This document shows, one piece after another, positions 7,701 to 12,858 of a stretch of DNA of 12,858 nt. Position numbers and translations under genes: made by a program. The notes below the pieces were generated by a model. That model was not told where the DNA came from, searched no databases, and saw nothing but the letters and a program-made list of their open reading frames with translations. Numbering within the stretch: position 1 is the stretch's first letter; each line of letters starts with the position of its first letter. Source of the stretch: Acidobacteriota bacterium (GTDB lineage: Bacteria > Acidobacteriota > Terriglobia > Terriglobales > Acidobacteriaceae). Where the stretch lies: the NCBI GenBank assembly GCA_025353435.1, contig JANXQR010000430.1:1-12858 (forward strand). The letters are read 5' to 3'.

Positions 7701-8359
7701 GCGATGGCGTCCTGTGAGGGCATGATGTCCATGCCGCCGGCGCCGCCGCGGTCGTCAGCCTCGCCACCGTCGATGAGCCAGATGTTGTGGCTTTGGCGGA
7801 GACCGTTGACGCTGATGGTGAAGTTGGCAGCGACCGAGCTGGGCGTGTTGGAGTCAGGCAGGGCTGAGCTGACGCCGAGGCCCAAGGCTGCGAGAGCCGC
7901 GAAGTTGCGGTTTTCGGTGGCGATTTCGCTGATCTGCTCGGAGCTGATGAGGGTGCTGACGACGTTGGAGTCGGTTTGCACAGTGAGCGCATCGGCTTCG
8001 ACAGTAACGGTTTGGTTCTCGGCGCCGATTGTGAGTTTCACGTCAACACGGACCGTGGACGAGACGTTGACCACGACTCCGTTCTGCGCGAACGCTTCAA
8101 AACCCTTTGCCGAGATTTTCAGGTTGTAGTTTGCGGGGTTGAGTCCGGAGATGGAAAATAATCCAGTCGCTCCGCTTTCTGTCGTATTTGCAGATCCGGT
8201 GCCTGGATCGGTGAGTACGACCTTGGCTCCGGCGACGACAGCTCCTGTCTGGTCTGTGACGATGCCCGTGACTGTTGAGTTGGCTTGTGCGAATGCTCCC
8301 GCACACGCCAAAACAAAGAGCAACGGCAACAGGAAGAACCTGTTTTTCGCTTGTCTCAT
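4730..8359 (-). CDS. TonB-dependent receptor, Oar-like, with carboxypeptidase-regulatory N-domain
   Basis: This is a 1209-residue outer-membrane receptor. Its order is: signal peptide (1-24, cleavage near AFA-QA); a carboxypeptidase-regulatory/Ig-like domain (about 27-110, with VTGIVTDQTGAVVAGAKV and the GLFSISGLNPANYNLKISAKGF strand pattern); a plug (about 118-250, with ENRNFAALAALG, NIWLIDGG at 192-199, QDAIAEFNML and SNYPPDYG); and a long beta-barrel ending in phenylalanine (GGKFIF), as expected for BAM-assembled proteins. Receptors of this build are greatly expanded in Acidobacteriota and usually take up glycans or other large nutrients with TonB energy; the substrate cannot be read from sequence. 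I chose ATG 8359 because AAGGAAGG lies 4 nt upstream. A TTG 18 nt earlier would place that signal inside the gene. LacI-like operators upstream suggest sugar control. Confidence 0.95.
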   Translation of the reverse strand: MRQAKNRFFLLPLLFVLACAGAFAQANSTVTGIVTDQTGAVVAGAKVVLTDPGTGSANTTESGATGLFSISGLNPANYNLKISAKGFEAFAQNGVVVNVSSTVRVDVKLTIGAENQTVTVEADALTVQTDSNVVSTLISSEQISEIATENRNFAALAALGLGVSSALPDSNTPSSVAANFTISVNGLRQSHNIWLIDGGEADDRGGAGGMDIMPSQDAIAEFNMLTSNYPPDYGISSGATMSLSLKSGTQKFHGEVYEFNRNTDYDANFYFNKLHNNARPSLHYNIYGANAGGPIFIPHVYNESRQKTFFFWNEEWRKILNAAGTNIQNTIDAADRPTLGQNLTYVAPKFQSSAFLLVPNIATSTSYYQTKLQPLGLTPNRCWNGATLFDAKGNPNGCADPQVIPSSLFDPNGVLYLNSPALPKATTPDDKAVASNTVPLDVRDDVVRIDHKVNDKWAILGHYMQDTVTQGNASPFLGWLWASYNTITSTLSNPSESAAIKLTGQINPNLVMEASINYDGNVINIINSKNAQLPSGWSVAPISSAFKVTRNALPGIGYMGPYGTAEDTGSAPWHNAARDYEPKVDISYTMGKHAMKYGFSYNRYTKNQQLFGDQQGNFSPSSTTNDSLMDLLLGLTGSFSQFQKTPIRHYVNQTPSAYVMDNWHVSPRLSLQLGLRYDALPHAWERNNQVANFDQEMYNPSALPIWTTAGTIDPTSPGISTVNTVQFYLNGMGLAAQNGFPVGLVKNDYNTLQPRVGFSEDLFGNGKTVLRGGIGSFFERMQGNDIYNAATSSPFAYNLSINNTMFSHPGTNWQTGADAAAAGLPVFATNVTNLAKDYRAPAVAQFSLGVQREISPSVIWVVQYVGNMAWHQNVDRHINNIPFSVSPVSVPQPGGGSATVPVQCLAGDSGNHSPFGDDSKCLPGFQSFNGGQNQFRQFQGYGDINQQENTTNGTYNGFQTGLRVQNKWGLSGEIDYTYSHEIDITSFDLQGVSNPWNLKYDKGSGALDRRNMINANYVYKLPFFAKSSGLVHSLIGGWETAGTFVDESGVIPTNNGVTGAGGILGSGNGYDPVGLGGGYTVRPNISGKMSYPKTFANWFDTSKFSNVMPVWQGGPNLGFGNAGKDAVIGPGRVNFTTSLYKSFAFTERAHLELRFESFNTLNHAEGNNVNVGYAPQNGAATTLGSGNTFGQVTSTWDPRVLELGGKFIF

Positions 8360-8754
8360 GTGACCTTCCTTTTTCAAGTGATGCTGCTTTGTTTTTGTTT
8401 CCTGTTCTGTCGCTTCCCCTTACGAGCTGGTATGAAGCCGAATGAATTTGGAGGCCCGGAAGAACGCTAAATGGGAAGCCGTGCAATTCGCGGAAGGGAA
8501 AAAGCCAAGTGAGAGGGGAAGCCCCTGATTTGGCGAATCGGGAAAGCGAAAATTTGGGACATTCAATCAAGTACACCGATTTACCTACGTTTGGCAACCG
8601 TTTTTTTGGCGTGACAATGACTTTTCAGAAATCTTGATCGGGGTGGCTTCCTGATGGTCCGAAGTCAGGGTGGCCAGGTAACAATTGAGGGCTTCGTGCG
8701 GTTCAAATTCGCCGATATTCTCCGGTTTTATGAATCGATTTTCCATCGAAATAC

Positions 8755-8805
8755 ACTTTTCAGGAGAACTCTGCTGAAACGTTTAAGCAGAGTAATCTGA
8801 AAAGT
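8755..8805. promoter_or_regulatory. Nested dyad with LacI-family-type core
   Basis: The palindrome AAACGTTT (8777-8784) is flanked by perfect 8-bp arms (ACTCTGCT at 8768-8775, AGCAGAGT at 8786-8793), with only the pair 8776/8785 mismatched across 26 bp. Outside these, ACTTTTCAG (8755-8763) is inverted at 8797-8805. A central CG with flanking AT steps is typical of LacI-family operators. It could also fold as an RNA hairpin in the leader. Confidence 0.6.
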
Positions 8806-8825
8806 TCTCTGGAAGGGCCCTGAAC

Positions 8826-8855
8826 ATTTAACGCGCCGATGTGATCGCTTGTCAA
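8826..8855 (-). promoter_or_regulatory. Candidate sigma-70 type promoter of the TonB receptor
   Basis: On the - strand, a perfect TTGACA (8855-8850) is followed after 18 nt by TTAAAT (8831-8826), which matches four of six -10 bases. Transcription would start near 8819, just before the dyad at 8755-8805. The hexamers alone are weak proof, but the position between two operator-like sites supports it. Confidence 0.45.
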
Positions 8856-8910
8856 GGGGAGGATAGGTCTGGCGCCGAGGGATCTGTGGAAGGTCGCAAC
8901 TGTATGGTAG

Positions 8911-8922
8911 TTAAACGTTTAC
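8911..8922. promoter_or_regulatory. Second LacI-type operator upstream of the promoter
   Basis: TAAACGTTTA (8912-8921) is a perfect 10-bp palindrome with the central CG of LacI-family sites. It shares the AAACGTTT core with the dyad at 8777-8784. The two centres are 136 bp apart, close to 13 helical turns, and lie on either side of the candidate promoter. Confidence 0.5.
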
Positions 8923-8991
8923 ATGACTTCTGCTTCAGATTGAAAAAGGGGTTCGGGAGGAGTGGGGACGGATGGAACTGGAGGAAAGGGC

Positions 8992-9810
8992 CTATCGGAG
9001 CCGGGCCAGGTCGCGGAGATCGCGGGCGACGGCCTCGAGGAAGGTTTCGATGCTGATGTCGGCAGGGATTTCGAGGCCGGATTTTGTTTTGAGGGCGGTG
9101 GCGATTCGGTCTGCGAAGCTGTAGCGAACGTCGAGGGGCATGTCGAGGCGGCGGACGAAGAAGTTTTCCATGATTTCGAGATCGGAAGGGGAGAGCTTTG
9201 CGACGGCGGCGGCGGGGAGCGAGACGAGGGAATGGGGTTCGGACACGGCGATTCGCGATGTGAAGGCAGCGGCAGTGAAAGTGCGCGAGCCGGCATCGTT
9301 CCAGAGGGGCGACTCGGGAGTGCTATCGCGGACGACGAGGGTGCCCGCGGCCAGGTCGCCGAGGCGCTGATGCTGCTTGGTGACAAACATGGTGATGACG
9401 CCCACGACGTAGACAAAGGGAATCTGGTCGATGTAGCGAATGAAATTGCGGGCCATGGATTCGAAGATGCCGATGGGGCGGCCGGTGCGCTGGATGACGC
9501 GGATTTTGGCGATTCTTTTGCCGGGTGTCTGGCCATTCCAGAAGGCTTCAAAGAGTGTGAAGTAGCCCCAGTTGAAGAGGAAGACGAGAAAGATGACGAT
9601 TGCGGTGGCCCACTTCTCAGAGATTTTCGATGCTGCATGAATGGCAGGCAGGAAGATGACGGCGAAGAAGGTGAGAACGAGCAGGGCCGCGAACCACAGG
9701 AGCATGTCGATCAGCAAAGCGATGAACCGGCTGCCGACGCCGGCGAGGGGCATCTCAATGGTCACGAGTTCGGGAGTATCGATGTTAAGCTGATCTGACA
9801 CTGGGTCCAT
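8992..9810 (-). CDS. RDD family integral membrane protein
   Basis: The 272-residue product carries the RDD domain: an N-terminal lead (DQLNIDTPE), SRFIALLIDMLL with R28 and D35 in the first membrane segment (about 28-55), a second segment (about 68-90), NGQTPGKRIAKIRVI (92-106), R121...D128 in a third segment (to about 143), and QRLGDLAAGTLVVRD (148-162). A soluble C-terminal part of about 110 residues follows. RDD proteins are often found beside SpoIIM/DUF95 proteins; their role is poorly known, with transport proposed for some. The chosen start is ATG 9810-9808, whose bases overlap the ATG of the divergent neighbour. In-frame ATGs at 9819 and 9828 would lengthen it into that gene. No strong Shine-Dalgarno was seen for any of them. 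Confidence 0.9.
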   Translation of the reverse strand: MDPVSDQLNIDTPELVTIEMPLAGVGSRFIALLIDMLLWFAALLVLTFFAVIFLPAIHAASKISEKWATAIVIFLVFLFNWGYFTLFEAFWNGQTPGKRIAKIRVIQRTGRPIGIFESMARNFIRYIDQIPFVYVVGVITMFVTKQHQRLGDLAAGTLVVRDSTPESPLWNDAGSRTFTAAAFTSRIAVSEPHSLVSLPAAAVAKLSPSDLEIMENFFVRRLDMPLDVRYSFADRIATALKTKSGLEIPADISIETFLEAVARDLRDLARLR

Positions 9811-10774
9811 GGCGCACATTCTATCCAATCTGTGGCTGAGCAGGCGCCGTCCCTACTGGGAGCGGTTGGAAGTCCTGCTTGGTCATGCGGACTCGACCGG
9901 CCTGAAGCAGCTGTCGCGCGCCGAATTGCAGGAGCTGGCACTGTTGTATCGCCAGGTGGCCGCTGATCTTTCTGTGTTGCGCCAGGATGCCACATCACGC
10001 AACTATGCCGCGCACGTGAATCAACTGCTGGCTCGGGCTCACCATATCATTTATTCGAGGCGAAAGACGAGCGCGCTGTCATTGGTGCGCTTTCTGCGCG
10101 ACGAGTATCCGGTGATCATTCAGCGCAACGCAGGCTACGTGACGGCTTCCTTGGCCATTTCGGTTTTCTGCGGGCTGCTGGGAATGATTCTGACCAATAC
10201 GCGGCCGGAGTTCATGCGGCATTTTGTGGGTCCGGAGATGATTGCCACCATGGAACGCCACGAGATGTGGACGCACTCCATTGTGAGCGTGGCTCCGCAG
10301 GCGACCAGCGCCATTATGACCAACAATCTCACGGTCAGCTTTATGACGTTTGCCGGCGGCATCACGTTTGGCTTTCTGACGCTGTTTTCGCTCTTCAATA
10401 ACGGCATGATGCTGGGGGTGATTGGCGCGGCGTGCGCGCACTATGGCATGTCGCTGGCGCTGTGGAGCTTTGTGGCTGCGCACGGATCGTTGGAGCTGCC
10501 GTCGATCATCATTGCCGGGGCTGCCGGGCTGCGGCTGGGACAGGCAATGGTGTTTCCGGGCGGCTATCGGTGGAAAGATTCTGTGGCGACAGGAGGGATT
10601 GAAGCGACACGGCTGGTATCAGGCACGATTCCGCTGCTGGTGATTGCGGGGTGCCTGGAGGGATTTTTTTCTCCCTCGGCGGCGCCAGTTTGGCTGAAGT
10701 TCACGGTGGGTGGTCTGCTGTTTACGCTGCTTAATTTGTGGTTATTCCGGCCGGTGAAGACGCCGGCGGAATGA
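9809..10774 (+). CDS. SpoIIM-like (stage II sporulation protein M, DUF95) membrane protein
   Basis: This 321-residue membrane protein has a basic, soluble N-terminal helix region (1-100, with LWLSRRRPYWERLEVLL and ELALLYRQVAADLSVLR). About five membrane segments follow: about 110-129, 174-197, 199-222, 268-286 and 296-314. The HGSLELPSIIIAGAAGLRLG stretch (225-244) is typical of the SpoIIM/DUF95 family. In non-sporulating bacteria such proteins usually sit with RDD, DUF4129, DUF58 and MoxR genes in an envelope-related cluster. Here only the RDD partner is present and it is divergent. The start fits homologues I recall, which begin just before the RWLxKRKPYW-like motif. No good Shine-Dalgarno precedes it, so the exact start is less certain than the gene. 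Confidence 0.9.
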   Translation: MAHILSNLWLSRRRPYWERLEVLLGHADSTGLKQLSRAELQELALLYRQVAADLSVLRQDATSRNYAAHVNQLLARAHHIIYSRRKTSALSLVRFLRDEYPVIIQRNAGYVTASLAISVFCGLLGMILTNTRPEFMRHFVGPEMIATMERHEMWTHSIVSVAPQATSAIMTNNLTVSFMTFAGGITFGFLTLFSLFNNGMMLGVIGAACAHYGMSLALWSFVAAHGSLELPSIIIAGAAGLRLGQAMVFPGGYRWKDSVATGGIEATRLVSGTIPLLVIAGCLEGFFSPSAAPVWLKFTVGGLLFTLLNLWLFRPVKTPAE

Positions 10775-10826
10775 GCGAGGGTCGAAAGACTCTTCTGCAA
10801 GTCAAGTTGGTCCCATCCCATTCTTC

Positions 10827-11342
10827 CTATGTGAGTAGATGTTCGATCGTCTTCATCGTGAGGAACAGACGATGAGGGGAATGGGGCAAAGGCGCGAAGG
10901 AATATTTCAGGTAGAAATCGCGCGAGCCAGCCTTTGCATCGACGATGACGGCCCATGAAGCGACCTGCCTCGATCCCATCAACGCTCGTTCGAGGGCATT
11001 GACCAGTATGAACTCACCCAGACCTTTACCGCGGAGAAGTTGGGAGATCGCCATTCTTCCGAGAAGAGTGACCGGGACGGGAAGCCGGGGGAGTCTTTTG
11101 CTGACTTCAGCTGGGAGTTCGCTGGCGTCGATTGCATGAGCCGAAAGTGTGTAATAGCCGGCGATACTTTTCCCATCGCTCGTAAGGACGAACGCGGCCG
11201 CGAGCTTTCGTTTCACGTCCTGTCCTGCCAGTTCGCGAATGTAGAAATCGAGTTCGAGGACACCGCAGGAAAATCCCTGGCGATCGTGTCCTGGTCCGAG
11301 CGATTCGACACGGTAGGGAAAGTCTGCCCGATTCTTGATCAC
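10827..11342 (-). CDS. GNAT acetyltransferase toxin of a TacT type toxin-antitoxin pair
   Basis: TacT-like enzymes move an acetyl group from acetyl-CoA to aminoacyl-tRNA and so stop translation. The 171-residue product shows the family pattern: FSCGVLELDFYI (24-35), GYYTLSAHAI (62-71), LLGRMAI (93-99), the acetyl-CoA loop RGKGLG (104-109), and DFYLKYSF (142-149) with Y144 in the place of the catalytic tyrosine. It ends with LFLTMKT. The length is normal for the family. The start is GTG at 11342, within the GTGA that ends the antitoxin gene, so the pair is translationally coupled. All key motifs are intact, so the toxin looks functional. The tRNA target cannot be told from sequence. Confidence 0.9.
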   Translation of the reverse strand: MIKNRADFPYRVESLGPGHDRQGFSCGVLELDFYIRELAGQDVKRKLAAAFVLTSDGKSIAGYYTLSAHAIDASELPAEVSKRLPRLPVPVTLLGRMAISQLLRGKGLGEFILVNALERALMGSRQVASWAVIVDAKAGSRDFYLKYSFAPLPHSPHRLFLTMKTIEHLLT

Positions 11343-11620
11343 TTCCCGCTCGTGAGCTGCTTGTATCGTTTTGCGGCAGCCTTCAAGCGACTTCCTGGCT
11401 TGGGCGGATTGAGGAGCGACTGAAGGAAGAAGTCGCGATCCGTATCATTTAGGTTCCAACTGGTGTGCAGTTGAATCGTGCGAATGGCCGCTTCGTCGGC
11501 TTGTTGCACGATGAAGTCTGAGACGGAGAGGCCTTTGAGCGAAGCGGCGCGTTCAATGCGCAGCTTCTGTTCCGGGAGCAGCCTTGCCTCTGCTCGTTCT
11601 GTTCGCAGCAATTGGGCCAT
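11339..11620 (-). CDS. DUF1778 (TacA-type) ribbon-helix-helix antitoxin
   Basis: The 93-residue antitoxin has an N-terminal ribbon-helix-helix part (about 8-45, EARLLPEQKLRIERAASLKG then LSVSDFIVQQA). A C-terminal toxin-binding tail has the DUF1778 pattern W-x-L-x3-D-x3-F, a PPKP turn and K-AAAKRY (54-88). I chose ATG 11620 because GAGGAT lies 6 nt upstream and the product then matches family length. An in-frame start at 11686 would read through the promoter. TacA proteins bind DNA with the toxin to repress their own operon; the dyad at 11640-11658 is the likely target. Confidence 0.9.
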   Translation of the reverse strand: MAQLLRTERAEARLLPEQKLRIERAASLKGLSVSDFIVQQADEAAIRTIQLHTSWNLNDTDRDFFLQSLLNPPKPGSRLKAAAKRYKQLTSGK

Positions 11621-11639
11621 TGAGGTATCCTCAGAATCT

Positions 11640-11669
11640 GTACGGTAGAGTGCCGTACAAACAAGTATA
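11640..11669 (-). promoter_or_regulatory. Toxin-antitoxin promoter and probable autoregulatory operator
   Basis: GTACGG (11640-11645) and CCGTAC (11653-11658) form a perfect inverted repeat with a 7-bp spacer, centred at 11649. On the - strand a good -10 box, TATACT (11669-11664), lies just upstream, so transcription would start near 11657, inside the dyad. The -35 is poor (CTTTAG at the right spacing). Binding of the RHH antitoxin here would block its own promoter. Confidence 0.6.
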
Positions 11670-11771
11670 CCGCATTTTTGATTCAACTAAAGAACGAGTT
11701 CCCGTTGACACGAAAAGGAATTGGTTGGGCTGATCGGAAGCTACCAAATGATTCCTGGCAGATTTCGCGTC

Positions 11772-12858
11772 TCATTGCACGTCAATCGAAGTGATGGTAG
11801 GCATCACGTCATGTTCCTGCGAAAAATCGAGTACGTTCGCAGCGCCCTTGCGATCGAAGAGCGCCTGGACGATCACAGAGCCGGAAGTCGCGCCGGTGGG
11901 TGGGAAGGCGATGCGGGTTCTGTCCTGATCGTTGACGTGGAGTTCGGCGAAGCGCGGCGTCTTGTCGGGGTTGGCGTAGGTGATACGAATGCGGGCCCAC
12001 TGGGCGTGTGCGCCGACCTTGCCGAAGTGGTAGTCGCAGCCGTGGCAAAGCGGGTGGGCCGACGTAACCCCTTCCGGCTTGAACTGCGTTGAGGGAAGGT
12101 CAGTGCCGCTGACGGCGAGGAGAATGCTGTCGCCGGCCTGAACGTGAACGGCGAATTTTGCGTTGAAGGTGCCGAGGTCCGAACGTGACCAGACATCACG
12201 GGAAGTCATGGGGGATTGATCGGCGAGGCCGAGGTCGGCGGCGTGGACTTCGATGTCTTTTTCGGCGGCGGAGCGGTTGAGCAACAGGACGGCGCGAGAC
12301 CCGGGGCGAGCGAGAGGCTTGGACCAGATCTGAAGGCCGGTTTCAGGCTCTGCAACTTTGACTGCTTGTAGGCCGGCGGTGTCCTGATCGATGGCGAGTA
12401 CTTCAGGGTTGGTGAGCAGGGCGACGGTGGTGGGGGTGAGCTTGGTGAGGTCCGCACCAATTAGCAGAGGGGCGCCTGAGACGGCCCACAGGCTCATGTG
12501 GACACGGTTCTGCTTGTCAGTGAGGCCGGGCATGCCGATGACCATCATGTCAGGATCGTTGTAGGCGCCGGTGTGCTGGGCTTCAGGATGGACACCCGCG
12601 TCGAAGTTGGCGAGCATTTTGTCGAAGCTGGCCTTGCGGTCAGAGTGGATGCCGGAAGCGACGATGGGATCGACGATGTCGCCGCTGGTGCGCCAGATGT
12701 TTGATGAGACGTCGCCGATGTGCGGAGCCCAGGTCCAGGGGCTCTGGTTGCCCCAATTACAAATGGAGAAGTAAAGCCGGCGGCCGGTGGCTTTCTCAGC
12801 GTGGGCAATGGCGCGGGCGATCTCTGCATATTGCACGGCGGGGTCGAGCTTTTCCTTG
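11772..12858 (-). CDS. GH27 alpha-galactosidase-like enzyme, N-terminal part outside window
   Basis: The reading frame is open to the right edge, so about 361 C-terminal residues are seen and the start and catalytic nucleophile region are missing. The visible part has GH27 marks: YFSICNWG, SNIWRTSGDI (its Asp, codon 12680-12678, aligns with the acid/base Asp231 of human alpha-galactosidase A), YNDPDMMVIGMPGLT, HMSLWAVSGAPLLIGADL and NPEVLAIDQD. The usual beta-sandwich follows. The last 60-70 residues (AELHVNDQDR...IAFPPTG...VIVQALFD...IDV) look like an added CBM35-like carbohydrate-binding domain. The enzyme probably removes terminal alpha-galactose from plant or microbial glycans outside the cytoplasm; beta-L-arabinopyranosidase or related GH27 activity is possible. 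No terminator was found after the stop. Confidence 0.92.
   Translation of the reverse strand, partial: KEKLDPAVQYAEIARAIAHAEKATGRRLYFSICNWGNQSPWTWAPHIGDVSSNIWRTSGDIVDPIVASGIHSDRKASFDKMLANFDAGVHPEAQHTGAYNDPDMMVIGMPGLTDKQNRVHMSLWAVSGAPLLIGADLTKLTPTTVALLTNPEVLAIDQDTAGLQAVKVAEPETGLQIWSKPLARPGSRAVLLLNRSAAEKDIEVHAADLGLADQSPMTSRDVWSRSDLGTFNAKFAVHVQAGDSILLAVSGTDLPSTQFKPEGVTSAHPLCHGCDYHFGKVGAHAQWARIRITYANPDKTPRFAELHVNDQDRTRIAFPPTGATSGSVIVQALFDRKGAANVLDFSQEHDVMPTITSIDVQ

Larger units (their letters stand above)
8360..8991. other. Long upstream control region of the TonB receptor
   Basis: This 632-nt stretch contains no convincing gene. Both flanking genes read on the - strand, so its signals most likely serve the receptor. 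It holds the receptor's Shine-Dalgarno, three copies of a 9-mer ACTTTTCAG (8620-8628 and 8755-8763 direct, 8797-8805 inverted), two LacI-type dyads and a candidate promoter. With that promoter, the 5' leader would be about 460 nt. No terminator was seen for the RDD gene. Confidence 0.7.

Noticed and set aside
8097..8597. 166-codon - strand frame covering the receptor start and upstream region
   Set aside because: It overlaps the receptor signal peptide in another frame and shows no domain; the upstream DNA looks regulatory.
8588..8607. Possible third LacI-like site (AACCGTT) nearer the receptor gene
   Set aside because: Only a short odd-centred palindrome without the AAACGTTT core shared by the other two sites.

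Overview
The window looks like chromosomal DNA of a soil Acidobacteriota (Terriglobia/Acidobacteriaceae type). This is inferred from the high G+C coding style, a long Oar-like TonB receptor with an N-terminal carboxypeptidase-regulatory domain, a GH27 enzyme, and small proteins of a kind I recall from this phylum. No RNA gene, CRISPR array, insertion sequence or phage gene was seen.

Layout. Positions 1-437 carry a hairpin terminator, a doubtful 59-codon ORF with a strong Shine-Dalgarno, and the eut promoter region, which contains a near-consensus CRP-type dyad. Then follows a tightly coupled + strand operon: eutB, eutC (GTGA overlap) and a small membrane-anchored protein (TGATG overlap). A small Cys/His protein with a possible zinc site comes next. 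It converges on, and overlaps by 4 nt, a secreted ten-repeat TPR protein on the - strand. A 357-nt spacer with several hairpins (REP-like) separates the TPR gene from the - strand TonB-dependent receptor, which ends in a textbook terminator. Upstream of the receptor lies a 632-nt regulatory region with two LacI-type palindromes flanking a candidate promoter. An RDD membrane protein (-) and a SpoIIM-like (DUF95) membrane protein (+) follow as a head-to-head pair whose ATG codons overlap in one CCATGG. Next is a - strand TacA/TacT-type (DUF1778/GNAT) toxin-antitoxin operon with a probable operator at its promoter. The window ends inside a - strand GH27 alpha-galactosidase-like gene with a C-terminal beta-sandwich domain.

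How the parts work together. EutBC cleave ethanolamine to acetaldehyde and ammonia using adenosylcobalamin. No microcompartment genes are present, so this looks like the simple two-gene catabolic form. The TonB receptor probably imports a glycan or other large nutrient, and its LacI-like operators fit sugar control. The GH27 enzyme fits the same glycan-using lifestyle, but nothing shows the two are co-regulated. The toxin-antitoxin pair is self-contained and sits between unrelated genes.

No wholly new multi-gene system is evident. The best leads are the receptor control region, the overlapping divergent start codons, and the two small uncharacterised proteins downstream of eutBC.
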